Shown here: positions 1 to 7,478 of the stretch, one piece after another | How the letters are laid out: the number at the start of each line of letters is the position of its first letter | How positions within the stretch are numbered: position 1 is the stretch's first letter | Assembly (NCBI GenBank): GCA_902791985.1 | Contig: CADAYD010000008.1 | Location: 1 to 64,000 of the forward strand | Direction: 5' to 3' | DNA from: an uncultured bacterium | GTDB taxonomy: Bacteria > Cyanobacteriota > Vampirovibrionia > Gastranaerophilales > Gastranaerophilaceae | Length of the DNA stretch: 64,000 bases | The notes under the pieces: generated by a model | What the model was told of the DNA's origin: nothing | The model's input: the letters and a program-made list of their open reading frames with translations, nothing else | Databases searched by the model: none | Made by a program: the position numbers and the translations under genes

Positions 1-123
1 CAGGCAAAAACTCATATTACCGCGTAGCGGTCTTATGCTGCCGTAGGCAGTATTGTACCCTAGCGTGTTTTTCTTTTCGGTTCACTTTTCTTTTTGCGTC
101 GCAATCAAAAAGAAAAGTGAACA
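1..123. repeat. Dispersed multi-hairpin intergenic repeat, copy 1 (cut by window edge)
   Basis: This stretch matches 56378-56500 at 120 of 123 positions by eye, differing at 44, 56 and 60. It contains small hairpins (ACCGC-GTA-GCGGT; CTGCC-GTA-GGCAG) and a 17-bp perfect inverted repeat, GTTCACTTTTCTTTTTG at 80-96 pairing with 106-122. No ORF is apparent. The other copy has further palindromic sequence to its left, so this copy probably continues beyond the window edge. Confidence 0.9.
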
Positions 124-156
124 TTGAGAAATCTTATACCTATAACAAATATTATG

Positions 157-183
157 TAAAAAAAAGGCATCATTGCTGATGCC
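157..183 (-). terminator. Rho-independent terminator of the yggS-sepF pair
   Basis: On the minus strand GGCATCA pairs with TGATGCC around a 4-nt loop and is followed by a run of eight T. It lies about 35 bp past the sepF stop codon. Confidence 0.8.
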
Positions 184-219
184 CGAATTTACAAACTATC
201 TCTTCTCATACCAAGATTA

Positions 220-714
220 TTACTGCAAAGATGTTCTCCAAGCAGTATCATATTTGCTTTGAACCATCGGAGTATCTGTTGATAAAGTGACATTATGAGG
301 AGCAAATACAAATACACCATCTCCGACTTTCTTTGGCTGACCGCCCAATGCTTGAGATGCACCACATAAATAATCGATTGTTCTCTGTGATTGATGATTA
401 TCTAAAAGATGCAAATCTAACATAACAATTTTTCTATCTTTCAAATTTTCAACGATTGTAGCCACATCATCAAATGAATGAGGTTCCATAACAACTATTT
501 CATTCCCACCTTGATTAAATCTGGGGTCACGAACAACTTTGCTTTCCTGTTTTCTTTCCGCTTTAAAAATCGGGTCTGCAACTTTTACCGCATTTGAACC
601 GGGTTCAGTGTATTCGCCCATATCTTCATCAATAATCTCATCAAACGGATCTTCGTCTCTAAACCCATCCATAACAAAATCTACTGCTTTTCTTAAACTT
701 TCTACAATCGCCAC
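220..714 (-). CDS. sepF: Cell division protein SepF
   Basis: This 164-residue protein matches SepF, which links FtsZ to the membrane and organises the Z-ring. An N-terminal amphipathic-type segment (about 1-18) is followed by an acidic linker. The conserved SepF core spans about 70-150 and includes the stretches VVMEPHSFDD, IVMLDLHLLD and RTIDYLCG. The start is GTG at 714, chosen because GGAGG sits 8 nt upstream. It lies 19 bp after the YggS gene, so the two are probably co-transcribed, as is common for yggS and sepF. SepF in an organism that also has diderm envelope genes fits a cyanobacterial-type lineage. Confidence 0.93.
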   Translation of the reverse strand: MAIVESLRKAVDFVMDGFRDEDPFDEIIDEDMGEYTEPGSNAVKVADPIFKAERKQESKVVRDPRFNQGGNEIVVMEPHSFDDVATIVENLKDRKIVMLDLHLLDNHQSQRTIDYLCGASQALGGQPKKVGDGVFVFAPHNVTLSTDTPMVQSKYDTAWRTSLQ

Positions 715-733
715 TTTATCTTCCTCCGTATAA

Positions 734-1396
734 TTATGTAAATAACTTTCTACCTATTCTAAGCATTGTTGAACCCTGCTGTGCTGCAATTTTATAATCC
801 TGACTCATTCCCATTGAAATTTCTTTTAAATTACAGCCGAACATCGAGTTGAGTTCTTCTTTGATATGTCTTATTTCCGAGAACAACCTGATTAACTCAG
901 CTTCATCCTCCCCCAAAGGTGCCATGTTCATAACACCGATTACCTCTATGTTATCCAACTTTTGTATCAGTTGGAATACTTCAAATAGAGTATTTTTTGA
1001 AAACCCGAATTTTTGTTCTTCATTAGCGTTATTGATCTGAAGCAAAATCTTTTGGGTTTTACCAACCTCTTTTGCGTGCTGCGAAATACATTGTGCAAGC
1101 TTTAAAGAATCAACGGAATGAATATAATCAAATGTTTTTATAACCAACTTCACCTTATTTGTCTGTAAATGACCTATAAAATGAAAAGTAGAATTTTGTC
1201 TTATTTCCATCGGTAAAAGACTTATTTTTTCACAAGCCTCAACCGCTCTTGATTCCCCAAAATCGCGAATACCAGCCTCATAAGCCCTGATTATCGCATC
1301 TTGCCCAAAATACTTCGTCACTGCAATTATTCTTGGTTTACAAGGTTCAATTTCTTCCCGTATCCGTAAAAGATTATCCCTAATTGTCTCAAACAT
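734..1396 (-). CDS. YggS-family PLP homeostasis protein
   Basis: This 220-residue protein is a PLPBP/YggS family member, a single-domain alanine-racemase-fold protein that binds pyridoxal phosphate and affects B6 and amino-acid balance. The PLP lysine is K28 in AVTKYF. The family motifs HFIGHLQTNK, GVMNMAPL and ISMGMSQDYKIA are present, followed by the phosphate-binding end GSTMLRIGRKLF. Length is close to the family's usual 220-230. It precedes sepF, a frequent pairing. No catalytic activity is known for the family. Confidence 0.93.
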   Translation of the reverse strand: MFETIRDNLLRIREEIEPCKPRIIAVTKYFGQDAIIRAYEAGIRDFGESRAVEACEKISLLPMEIRQNSTFHFIGHLQTNKVKLVIKTFDYIHSVDSLKLAQCISQHAKEVGKTQKILLQINNANEEQKFGFSKNTLFEVFQLIQKLDNIEVIGVMNMAPLGEDEAELIRLFSEIRHIKEELNSMFGCNLKEISMGMSQDYKIAAQQGSTMLRIGRKLFT

Positions 1397-1510
1397 TTAA
1401 TCATTACCTCTACAAGAAAGACACTCAAATAATGAGCATATTTTTATTTTACAAAAATTTTTCATGATGTCCAAAATATTTATCTAATAAGTGTTTCAAG
1501 AATTTTGAAC

Positions 1511-1547
1511 ATGGCTGAAACCATGTCGCTGACATGATTTCAGCCAT
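1511..1547. repeat. Long near-perfect hairpin
   Basis: ATGGCTGAAA (1511-1520) pairs with TTTCAGCCAT (1538-1547). Inside it CATGTC pairs with GACATG around a GCT loop, leaving only single-base bulges. No T-run follows on either strand, so it is not an ordinary terminator. It lies between divergently transcribed genes. Confidence 0.7.
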
Positions 1548-1640
1548 TTGCCGTAATCCTTGCAATACTTAACATTCCTTAATAATTAATTGGCTCATAT
1601 ATACGGAAATGCATACCACAATTGAAAGTCATGGCATTTT

Positions 1641-1697
1641 AAATATTTTTCAATCAATCAGGAGGTTGAATATTGAAAAATATTTTCGTGCTATAAT
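1641..1697 (+). promoter_or_regulatory. zupT promoter region with 14-bp inverted repeat
   Basis: AAATATTTTTCAAT (1641-1654) is perfectly inverted at 1672-1685, and a TATAAT -10 box follows at 1692-1697. The right arm occupies the expected -35 region, so a regulator bound there could block or activate zupT. An AGGAGG lies in the loop without an obvious gene. A metal-responsive operator is possible but is only an inference. Confidence 0.5.
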
Positions 1698-1721
1698 AAA
1701 TACACAAAGGATTTACACTAA

Positions 1722-2531
1722 ATGATTATACCAAATAATTTTGCAATGGCTTTCAGTCTTACGATGCTGGCAGGTCTAACTACCGCAATCGGGGGCGTCG
1801 TAGCATTTGTTACGAAAAAAAATAACCTCAAAACCTTGTCTTTGGGGCTCGGATTCAGTGCAGGGGTTATGATATTTATATCATTTATGGATATTTTGCC
1901 CGAGGCAAAAAACCTTTTAAAATTAAACTTCCCTCGCAGCTTTGAGTGGCTCGTATTTGCCGGATTTATTGTCGGTTTATTTATTTCTATTGCGATTGAC
2001 TATTTTTTACCTGACCACGTTGATACCAAAGAGCTTTTAGATCCCGATGCGCCGGAAGAAAATGACGGATTTAAGCACTATAAACTACAAAGGGCAGGAG
2101 TTTTAACTGCAGTTGCAATATGTGTTCACAATTTTCCTGAAGGTCTAGCCACATTTTTAACAACAACGCAAAATATCACTTTGGGTGTTTCGGTTGCACT
2201 TGCAATTGCAATTCATAATATCCCTGAGGGAATAGCCGTTGCACTTCCGATTTACCACGCAACTGGTAAAAAACGTTATGCAATGCTCTATGCGGCACTA
2301 TCAGGAATAACCGAGCCTATCGGGGCTCTTGTCGGCATGTTTATTTTCGGACTATTTTTGCCGCAGGTGCTTGTGGGAATTTTAATGGCCGGAGTTGCGG
2401 GGATAATGACATATATTTCATTTGATACCCTCTTACCACTTGCAAAAGAATACGGGAACTGGCACTTGTCTATTGTCGGTATTATGTCGGGAATTTTATT
2501 TATCTGGCTAAGTTTAATTCTTGTGGGGTAA
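1722..2531 (+). CDS. zupT: ZIP-family zinc/divalent metal transporter (ZupT-like)
   Basis: This 269-residue integral membrane protein with about eight predicted helices probably imports zinc and other divalent metals across the inner membrane. The two ZIP signature helices carry HNFPEG (136-141) and HNIPEG (165-170). In ZIP transporters these His/Glu residues form the intramembrane metal site. A short acidic loop (about 100-115) sits between helices 3 and 4. The ATG start has AAAGGA upstream. It is monocistronic, with the promoter described just before it. The following minus-strand gene is convergent and unrelated. Confidence 0.9.
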   Translation: MIIPNNFAMAFSLTMLAGLTTAIGGVVAFVTKKNNLKTLSLGLGFSAGVMIFISFMDILPEAKNLLKLNFPRSFEWLVFAGFIVGLFISIAIDYFLPDHVDTKELLDPDAPEENDGFKHYKLQRAGVLTAVAICVHNFPEGLATFLTTTQNITLGVSVALAIAIHNIPEGIAVALPIYHATGKKRYAMLYAALSGITEPIGALVGMFIFGLFLPQVLVGILMAGVAGIMTYISFDTLLPLAKEYGNWHLSIVGIMSGILFIWLSLILVG

Positions 2532-2605
2532 AAAAAGTGAATAGGGGAAAGTGAATTGTATACAGACCTTTACGAAGAATTTTAGGTGCAATTTGTGCAG
2601 CGATT

Positions 2606-3775
2606 TTATACCCTCACCCGTAGTTTGTGTATAAACCTTTCAAGTCGTTCCATTGCGATTTGAAGTTTTTCAAGAGAATATGCATAAGATATTCTCAAAT
2701 AGCCCTCTCCGCTGTCACCAAACGCAGTTCCGGGGACTGCAGCAACTTTTTCCTCCTGTAAGAATTTTGTCGCAAATTCCTCACTTGTCATCCCGAATTC
2801 TTTTATACAGGGAAACACATAAAACGCACCGTAAGGCTCAAAACATTCTAATCCCATCTTTTTAAACACATCAATCAAAAATCTTCTGCGTTGATTATAG
2901 GATTCTCTCATCATATTAACATCATCTTCACCGTTTTTGAGAGCCTCAACCGCCGCATACTGGCTGATTGTCGGAGCGCACATAATTGCGTACTGATGAA
3001 TTTTTGTCATTTGTTTAATTAGCCATTCAGGGCCGCAACAGTACCCAAGACGCCACCCTGTCATTGCATAGCTCTTTGAAAACCCATTAATCAATAACGT
3101 GCGTTCCCTCATATCGTTGAGACTGATTATTGAAACATGTTTCCCTTTGTAAGTTAATTCCGAATAAATTTCATCCGAAATCACAAAGATATCGTGTTCT
3201 TTAATAATTTTAGCAATTCTTTCAAGGTCAGATTTTTCCATAATCGCACCCGTCGGATTATTCGGATATGGCAGAATTAAAACCTTAGTTTTTCCTGTAA
3301 TTGCGCTTTCAAGTTCTTCCGGAGTCAGCCGAAATTCATTCTCAGCCTTAAGGTTAATAAAAACATTTTTCCCTCCTGTGAGGTATGAACAGGGCGCATA
3401 GGAAACATAAGACGGCTGTGGAATAATGACCTCATCCCCGTTATTTAAAAGCGCTCTTAAGCCGATATCAATGGCTTCAGAACCTCCGACTGTAACAAGA
3501 ATTTCGTTTTTCGGATTATAATTTACCCCTTGAGTTTTTTGTATGTAGTTTGAAATTTCCTGTCTAAGAGGCAAAAGTCCTGAATTTGAGGTGTAAAAAG
3601 TTTTGCCTTTTTCAAATGCATAAATCCCTTCATCTCTGATATGCCATGGGGTCTCAAAATCAGGTTCACCAACACCAAGCGATATCGCATCTTTCATTTC
3701 GCTTACGATGTCGAAAAACTTTCTTATACCTGACGGCTTTATGTTTTGAACTCTATCTGATAAAAAATTCCTCAC
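2606..3775 (-). CDS. Class I/II PLP-dependent aminotransferase
   Basis: This 389-residue fold-type I aminotransferase is of the AspC/PatA-like group. It would transfer an amino group between an amino acid and a 2-oxo acid in the cytoplasm. Visible features are the substrate-arm motif YTSNSGLLPLR (about 61-71), PNNPTG (171-176), ISDEIYSEL with the PLP-ring aspartate D201, and SKSYAMTGWRLG with the Schiff-base lysine K234. The GTG start overlaps the stop of the upstream Lrp/AsnC gene by GTGA, so the pair is translationally coupled. The regulator probably responds to the same amino acid. The exact substrate cannot be read from the sequence. Confidence 0.9.
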   Translation of the reverse strand: MRNFLSDRVQNIKPSGIRKFFDIVSEMKDAISLGVGEPDFETPWHIRDEGIYAFEKGKTFYTSNSGLLPLRQEISNYIQKTQGVNYNPKNEILVTVGGSEAIDIGLRALLNNGDEVIIPQPSYVSYAPCSYLTGGKNVFINLKAENEFRLTPEELESAITGKTKVLILPYPNNPTGAIMEKSDLERIAKIIKEHDIFVISDEIYSELTYKGKHVSIISLNDMRERTLLINGFSKSYAMTGWRLGYCCGPEWLIKQMTKIHQYAIMCAPTISQYAAVEALKNGEDDVNMMRESYNQRRRFLIDVFKKMGLECFEPYGAFYVFPCIKEFGMTSEEFATKFLQEEKVAAVPGTAFGDSGEGYLRISYAYSLEKLQIAMERLERFIHKLRVRV

Positions 3776-4254
3776 GGAGTGACAACCTCTCTTGTATCTT
3801 CATTTACCTCATCTAATATTGTACCGTGAACCTTGTATCTCTTAAGGACAAAATGAGTACCTGTACTCAAAACATTGTCAAGTGTAGAAAGCTTATCTGA
3901 TACAAAAGCAGCAATTTCTTTTAAAGATTTTTCTTCCAATGTAACCATAAGGTCAAATCCGCCGGAAATGAGATAAACCGATTTGACTTCAGGATAGTTA
4001 TAAATTCTTTGAGCTATTTTATCAAAACCCTGTCCGCGCTGTAGTGTCACGCGAACTTCAATAATTGCCGAAACTTTTTCTATTGAAGTTTTTTCCCAGT
4101 CAATGAGCGTATGATAACCGCAAATTACATGTTCTTCTTCAAGTTTTTTAATCTCATTTGCAATTTCAATTTCTTCTTTGCCTAATAAAACCGCAAGTTC
4201 GCTGATTCCTATTCTGCTGTTTTTTTCGATTATAGATAACAACTGTTCTCTCAT
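3772..4254 (-). CDS. Lrp/AsnC-family transcriptional regulator
   Basis: This 160-residue regulator has an N-terminal winged-HTH region (about 1-55, with ISELAVLLGKEEIEIANEIK). A C-terminal RAM ligand-binding domain (about 60-145) includes VYLISGGFDLMVTLEEKSL. Family members oligomerise and sense amino acids. It is the first gene of a two-gene unit whose second gene is an aminotransferase overlapping by 4 nt. That strongly suggests local control of amino-acid metabolism, including itself. The start is ATG at 4254 with AAGGAG upstream. Confidence 0.9.
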   Translation of the reverse strand: MREQLLSIIEKNSRIGISELAVLLGKEEIEIANEIKKLEEEHVICGYHTLIDWEKTSIEKVSAIIEVRVTLQRGQGFDKIAQRIYNYPEVKSVYLISGGFDLMVTLEEKSLKEIAAFVSDKLSTLDNVLSTGTHFVLKRYKVHGTILDEVNEDTREVVTP

Positions 4255-4359
4255 TTCATACTCCTTATTTGCAACTATTGTAACATATTATCCTTCAATT
4301 GTGAAATGTGACGTATAAAATATTATTTCATTTATATATATGACGAAAAATGAGACCGA

Positions 4360-5085
4360 ATGAATTATACTTTTACCATGAATATTTTCAGAAGAATAAT
4401 AAGAATTTGCGCACTTTATATAAAAAAACGCCGACTAAAAAAAATTTTAAGGCTTTACAGTAATACAAAAAACGACAACGGGCTTTCAAAAACAATCATA
4501 TCAGACGGTGCAAATGTAACGATAAATTCAAAATCAAAAGATTTGATTGAACAGGTAAGAAAAAATATTAAAGTTATTGTGGCCCAAACAAACTGCGACG
4601 GGAACAAACTCTTAGGCTATATCAAAGCCTCGAATACAAAAGTTTACACTGTAATGAATGCAAATAAGCTTCTAAAAAATATAGGAGAAGAAGAAGGTTT
4701 AATTTGTGAAAAACAAGGTTTTGATGCGCTATATTTGTCGTTTATAACTTTAAGCGGTTTGAAATTAAAAACTGAGCCCATGTTTGTATTTGAAAAAAAA
4801 GAGCCTGAGAGGTATTTGGTATTATATAACTTTTACAAATGGTATTCAATGAAATCAGGATTAGCGGGATTTGAGTACAAGATACAAAAAAAATACAATA
4901 AATATTTAAAAAACATTAAAAATGCGCGCATGGAAAATTTGCCGTTAGAGGATATAATAGGATTGCAAGAAGCAATTGAAAGAGATAGAGAAGCAACAGA
5001 TTTTGTCTTAGGCTATGAAAAGGAAAACGAAGTTTCTAAAAAAGTTTCCAAAAAAATAACTCAAGACGGCGGAGCCAACGTTTAA
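4360..5085 (+). CDS. Hypothetical protein, basic, unknown function
   Basis: I do not recognise this 241-residue protein. It begins with a basic, weakly hydrophobic stretch (residues about 7-30, rich in Arg/Lys and Ile) that could be an amphipathic membrane anchor. A mixed alpha/beta body follows and the C-terminal tail is charged. No catalytic motif is evident. An alternative ATG lies at 4378. It is followed directly by the tRNA-Lys promoter, and no terminator is visible between them. Confidence 0.6.
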   Translation: MNYTFTMNIFRRIIRICALYIKKRRLKKILRLYSNTKNDNGLSKTIISDGANVTINSKSKDLIEQVRKNIKVIVAQTNCDGNKLLGYIKASNTKVYTVMNANKLLKNIGEEEGLICEKQGFDALYLSFITLSGLKLKTEPMFVFEKKEPERYLVLYNFYKWYSMKSGLAGFEYKIQKKYNKYLKNIKNARMENLPLEDIIGLQEAIERDREATDFVLGYEKENEVSKKVSKKITQDGGANV

Positions 5086-5093
5086 AAAAAGAG

Positions 5094-5122
5094 TTGACAA
5101 TAAAATATGTTCTTGCTAGGAT
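5094..5122 (+). promoter_or_regulatory. Strong sigma-70-type promoter for tRNA-Lys
   Basis: TTGACA at 5094-5099, a 17-bp spacer, and TAGGAT at 5117-5122. The tRNA starts 41 bp downstream. A 12-nt sequence, ATTGAATAGCAC, occurs twice between promoter and tRNA (near 5122 and 5149). Confidence 0.85.
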
Positions 5123-5163
5123 TGAATAGCACGGATTAGCCGAGATAATTGAATAGCACATAA

Positions 5164-5236
5164 GCGCTTGTAGCTCAGCAGGTAGAGCACTCCCCTTTTA
5201 AGGGATAGGTCGCGCGTTCGAATCGCGCCAAGCGCA
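5164..5236 (+). tRNA. tRNA-Lys(UUU), att site of the integrated element
   Basis: A full cloverleaf can be drawn. The acceptor stem is GCGCTTG/CAAGCGC, the D arm GCTC/GAGC, and the T stem GCGCG/CGCGC around TTCGAAT. The anticodon loop is CTTTTAA with anticodon TTT. The anticodon stem has four good pairs plus a C-U mismatch at 27-43. Discriminator is A and CCA is not encoded. The portion from the anticodon loop to the 3' end (5195-5236) is repeated exactly at 10101-10142. Confidence 0.95.
5195..5236 (+). repeat. attL core (42-bp direct repeat)
   Basis: Identical to 10101-10142. Identity begins at the first base of the tRNA anticodon loop and ends at the discriminator base. Crossover occurred somewhere within these 42 bp, leaving an intact tRNA on this side. 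Confidence 0.93.
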
Positions 5237-5256
5237 TTTTTTAATGACAAATAATA

Positions 5257-5287
5257 GCAAGGGTTTTAAGCCCTTGCGTTTTTATTT
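5257..5287 (+). terminator. Element-borne terminator for tRNA-Lys
   Basis: GCAAGGG pairs with CCCTTGC across a 7-nt loop, followed by GTTTTTATTT. It lies about 20 bp past the tRNA, inside the element. It apparently replaces the host terminator that insertion moved to 10142-10176. Confidence 0.8.
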
Positions 5288-5309
5288 CTGAAAAATAATT
5301 TTTATAAAA

Positions 5310-5360
5310 TGTCGTAATAATGTCGTAGCAATTTATTAAAAATTATAAAAAATTACGACA
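5310..5360. promoter_or_regulatory. Putative integrase arm-type sites, left end
   Basis: TGTCGTA occurs at 5310-5316 and 5321-5327 in direct orientation, and TTACGACA at 5353-5360 in inverse orientation. The same heptamer occurs three times beside the integrase at the other end. This arrangement is typical of arm sites of lambda-type tyrosine recombinases; binding here is inferred. Confidence 0.6.
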
Positions 5361-5363
5361 AAA

Positions 5364-5798
5364 TTATTTTAAATTATCTTTAAAATACCCCTCTAAAAAT
5401 TCGTTTGTGTCGTTTTCATAAGTCGATTGAAAAGCCATTTCCGACTTTTTAAATATATTTTTACCAAGTGCAAACCCTTTTTCTTTGCCGTCGCGTCCTT
5501 TTATAATATGCCCGTTCTCTATTAAATGGTTATGCGGGGCAATCTTTGAATCTGAATAAACCTTTGTATATACGTCTTTTGATTTCTTGTTATAACGCGT
5601 TTTCCCCGCTTTTAAACTCTTGTAATAATTACCCGTTTTCTTGCCTACGTTCGTTTTTGCGGTCTTTTTTACTTCTTTAAGAAATTTGCGCTTTTCTTTA
5701 TCAAGAAATTTTTGCGCGTCTTTTGGTAAATTCTCGACAATTTCCCCCATAAGTTCCTTTTTAAATTCTGTTAATTCTGAAAAATCGAATCCGTCCAT
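5364..5798 (-). CDS. HK97 gp10-like phage head-tail/tail-completion protein
   Basis: This 144-residue protein has a charged helical N-terminus (about 15-50). A TGNYYKSLKAG stretch (about 55-65) resembles the family's TGxLRxSI. APHNHLIENGHII (about 92-104) resembles the conserved aromatic/His, V/I-E-x-G segment, and a C-terminal helical region follows. In phages such proteins complete the head-tail connection. Here it is the last gene of the minus-strand cluster, 1 bp after its neighbour, with no other virion gene beside it. In a satellite it could modify a helper's virion, but that is speculation. Confidence 0.6.
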   Translation of the reverse strand: MDGFDFSELTEFKKELMGEIVENLPKDAQKFLDKEKRKFLKEVKKTAKTNVGKKTGNYYKSLKAGKTRYNKKSKDVYTKVYSDSKIAPHNHLIENGHIIKGRDGKEKGFALGKNIFKKSEMAFQSTYENDTNEFLEGYFKDNLK

Positions 5799-5799
5799 T

Positions 5800-6114
5800 T
5801 TAATTACTCCTTATCTTTTCGTTTATTTCATATTTGTTTAAATCGTCTTGAAATTCTGATAAATTCTTAAATATAAGCGCGCGCCATTCTAATAATTCGG
5901 GGTTGTTTTCGTTCCTACGATAGTAATTTCTTAAAAGTTTTTGCCCCGTTAATAACGCAATTAAGCCGATTGTAAAATCGTTATACTTGTAATATCGAAT
6001 ACGCAACGCCCGCGCAAGTCTTTGAATCTTATAATAAACGTTCCTATCTGTTTTTGAATGTTCATTCATATAAATTTTATTCTTTTTTTTATTTATTTTT
6101 GAATATTCTTGCAT
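5800..6114 (-). CDS. Hypothetical protein of the integrated element
   Basis: This 104-residue protein is very basic and helical, with many Arg, Lys, Tyr and Asn. It has no recognised motif. The ATG at 6114 is preceded by AAAGGA at good spacing. It ends 1 bp before the gp10-like gene, so the two are very likely translationally coupled and may act together. Candidates include a small head-tail or DNA-binding protein; nothing in the sequence decides between them. Confidence 0.55.
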   Translation of the reverse strand: MQEYSKINKKKNKIYMNEHSKTDRNVYYKIQRLARALRIRYYKYNDFTIGLIALLTGQKLLRNYYRRNENNPELLEWRALIFKNLSEFQDDLNKYEINEKIRSN

Positions 6115-6652
6115 TTTGTTTCCTTTACGCCTTTTTACTGATATTTATTGATTTATAAACAAATATTTTATATTTCCCCCTTATACCACACCCCCCATGC
6201 AAATTGATTTATGTTATATGTATCTGGGCATGCGGTCTTTTGGGGTAGCCCCTTATTTTTTAATATGGGGGGGATATGTTCGGGAAATATGACGCGCCAT
6301 AATCCCCGTTAAGCCCTGTTAATTTATTTTTATATGTGTTCATACCCGCAAATATAAAATAATGTCGCATTGTTTTACTCACCTATTTATTTTTGAAAAT
6401 TATTTTCTTTTTGATAACGAAAATTTTTGAAAAAAATTTTCAACAATATTTCTTTTATATTCTTTATTCTTATTATTCTTTATTATTCTTTATAGTTGTT
6501 ACTCATAAGTTGATTAAAAGTTGATGTATAAGTTATTCATAAGTTGATTTTATTTTTCTTATATGTCTTTTATCCTTATGTACTGCGCAATATAACAAAT
6601 AACAAATTAAGTTGATTTTTAGAAATTTTGATTTTTTATTAAGTTGATTTTA
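6115..6652. other. Long non-coding region of the element with iterons
   Basis: 538 bp without a convincing gene on either strand. It contains C-rich and G-rich patches (around 6175-6290), a short GGGG-TAG-CCCC hairpin followed by T's on the plus strand (about 6243-6260), and long AT-rich tracts. The right side carries the iteron-like array. This is a good candidate for a replication origin. Confidence 0.6.
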
Positions 6653-6654
6653 TT
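6504..6654. repeat. Iteron-like direct repeat array (putative replication origin)
   Basis: Six copies of a core close to TAAGTTGATT occur near 6504-6515, 6517-6525, 6526-6537 (AAGTTATT variant), 6538-6550, 6606-6620 and 6638-6654. All are in the same orientation. The last overlaps the stop codon of the adjacent replication-type gene. Directly repeated, AT-rich motifs next to an initiator-like gene are typical of iteron origins of plasmids and phages. Confidence 0.65.
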
Positions 6655-7018
6655 AAATTTCGTCGTCGTCATTCTGATAATTGCACCAATTCAATATTGT
6701 TACCTTTACCCCGTCCGTTCGGGACTTGCCCGCGTCCCACGTCAAGAAATCTAATTTCTTAAATCGGATAAAAGCGTCGCGCACCATTTGCACCGTTATA
6801 CCTTTTCCGCAATCCTTTGCAATATTTCCATAACTACTAATAAATTCACCCGCCTTACATTGATAAGGTCGCCCGTTCCATTCCCATGCATTACTGCGCC
6901 ATTGTGCATTCGCCAATAATGCAAGCAATATGACTTTGTGTTCGGGTTTCGATTTTAGCCATATAGGATTAAGGAATAATTTGCGCCATATTTTGAAAAA
7001 GCCCTCATAACTTCGCAT
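6653..7018 (-). CDS. Phage replisome-organiser / DnaD N-terminal-like protein
   Basis: This protein is about 121 residues from ATG 7018. That start is chosen because AAAGGGG sits just upstream and overlaps the preceding stop. The sequence has the characteristic replisome-organiser N-terminal pattern: GFFKIWRKLFLNPIWL, PEHKVILLALLANAQW, GEFISSYGNIAKDCG, and MVRDAFIRFKKLDFLTW with a winged-helix layout, ending in an ILNWCNYQ strand. Phage relatives usually have a further C-terminal DnaD/DnaB-like domain that is missing here. It adjoins the iteron array and follows another HTH gene, which suggests a role in replication initiation. Confidence 0.7.
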   Translation of the reverse strand: MRSYEGFFKIWRKLFLNPIWLKSKPEHKVILLALLANAQWRSNAWEWNGRPYQCKAGEFISSYGNIAKDCGKGITVQMVRDAFIRFKKLDFLTWDAGKSRTDGVKVTILNWCNYQNDDDEI

Positions 7019-7020
7019 AT

Positions 7021-7362
7021 TTACCCCTTTATATCGTCCGTTATAATTTGGCAACAATCAGAATCATTTATATTTATTAAAATATGTTGTTGTTTCCCGA
7101 GAAATAATGTTTCCCGCGTTATGTAACATTTATCACTTAAAAAAGATAATATTTTTGTAACTGTTGTTTTTGAACACGATAAAAATTTTGCAAGGTCTAA
7201 TATATTGACTAAAATGTCGCCCGCCTTGAAATTATATCCTTTATAAATGACGTTTTTACTAAAACAATTTATCAATAAATATATGTATAATGCTTGCACC
7301 TTTGCACTATCAACACTTTTTATTTTTAGATTTGGTAATTGTTCATTGAATAATATTTTCAT
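7021..7362 (-). CDS. Winged-HTH replication/regulatory protein of the element
   Basis: This protein is about 113 residues from ATG 7362, preceded by GAGG 7 nt upstream. A longer TTG start at 7377 would contain that ribosome binding site. The central part, AGDILVNILDLAKFLSCSKTTVTKILSFLSD (about 46-78), reads as a helix-turn-helix followed by a beta wing. This is the layout seen in replication-protein N-termini and phage DnaD-like proteins. Its stop codon lies 2 bp before the start of the replisome-organiser-like gene, so the two are coupled. It may be a paralogue that recognises the iterons; that is inference. Confidence 0.55.
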   Translation of the reverse strand: MKILFNEQLPNLKIKSVDSAKVQALYIYLLINCFSKNVIYKGYNFKAGDILVNILDLAKFLSCSKTTVTKILSFLSDKCYITRETLFLGKQQHILININDSDCCQIITDDIKG

Positions 7363-7412
7363 ATTAAATCCTCTCAAAATATAATTTTGAGCAATTTATG
7401 TTATAATGTAGG

Positions 7413-7430
7413 CATAGATTTTATTATTTC
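7413..7430. promoter_or_regulatory. Element-specific 18-bp motif, copy A
   Basis: CATAGATTTTATTATTTC is identical to 8331-8348, and its first 15 bases recur at 9916-9930. Here it lies about 50 bp upstream of the HTH gene starting at 7362, next to a GCGCATTATTCATGCGC palindrome (7432-7448). Each copy sits before a minus-strand gene start. Confidence 0.6.
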
Positions 7431-7478
7431 GGCGCATGAATAATGCGCTTTTATTTTATCTATTCCCGCAAAATAACA

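Larger units (their letters stand above)
1397..1721. other. Intergenic region between yggS and zupT (divergent)
   Basis: About 325 bp without a convincing gene. It holds a compact hairpin (1511-1547), a 14-bp inverted repeat and a -10 box for zupT (1641-1697). The rest is AT-rich sequence in which I see nothing definite. Confidence 0.6.

Noticed and set aside
1666-1727. Leader peptide starting at TTG after AGGAGG upstream of zupT
   Set aside because: The TTG directly follows the AGGAGG with no spacing, the alternative frame is only seven codons long, and the -10 box lies downstream of both.
6243-6260. Plus-strand terminator in the element
   Set aside because: The GGGG-TAG-CCCC stem is only 4 bp and no plus-strand gene ends nearby.
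6504-6654. CRISPR array
   Set aside because: The repeats are short (about 10-12 bp), irregularly spaced and have no unique spacers of constant length. They fit iterons better.
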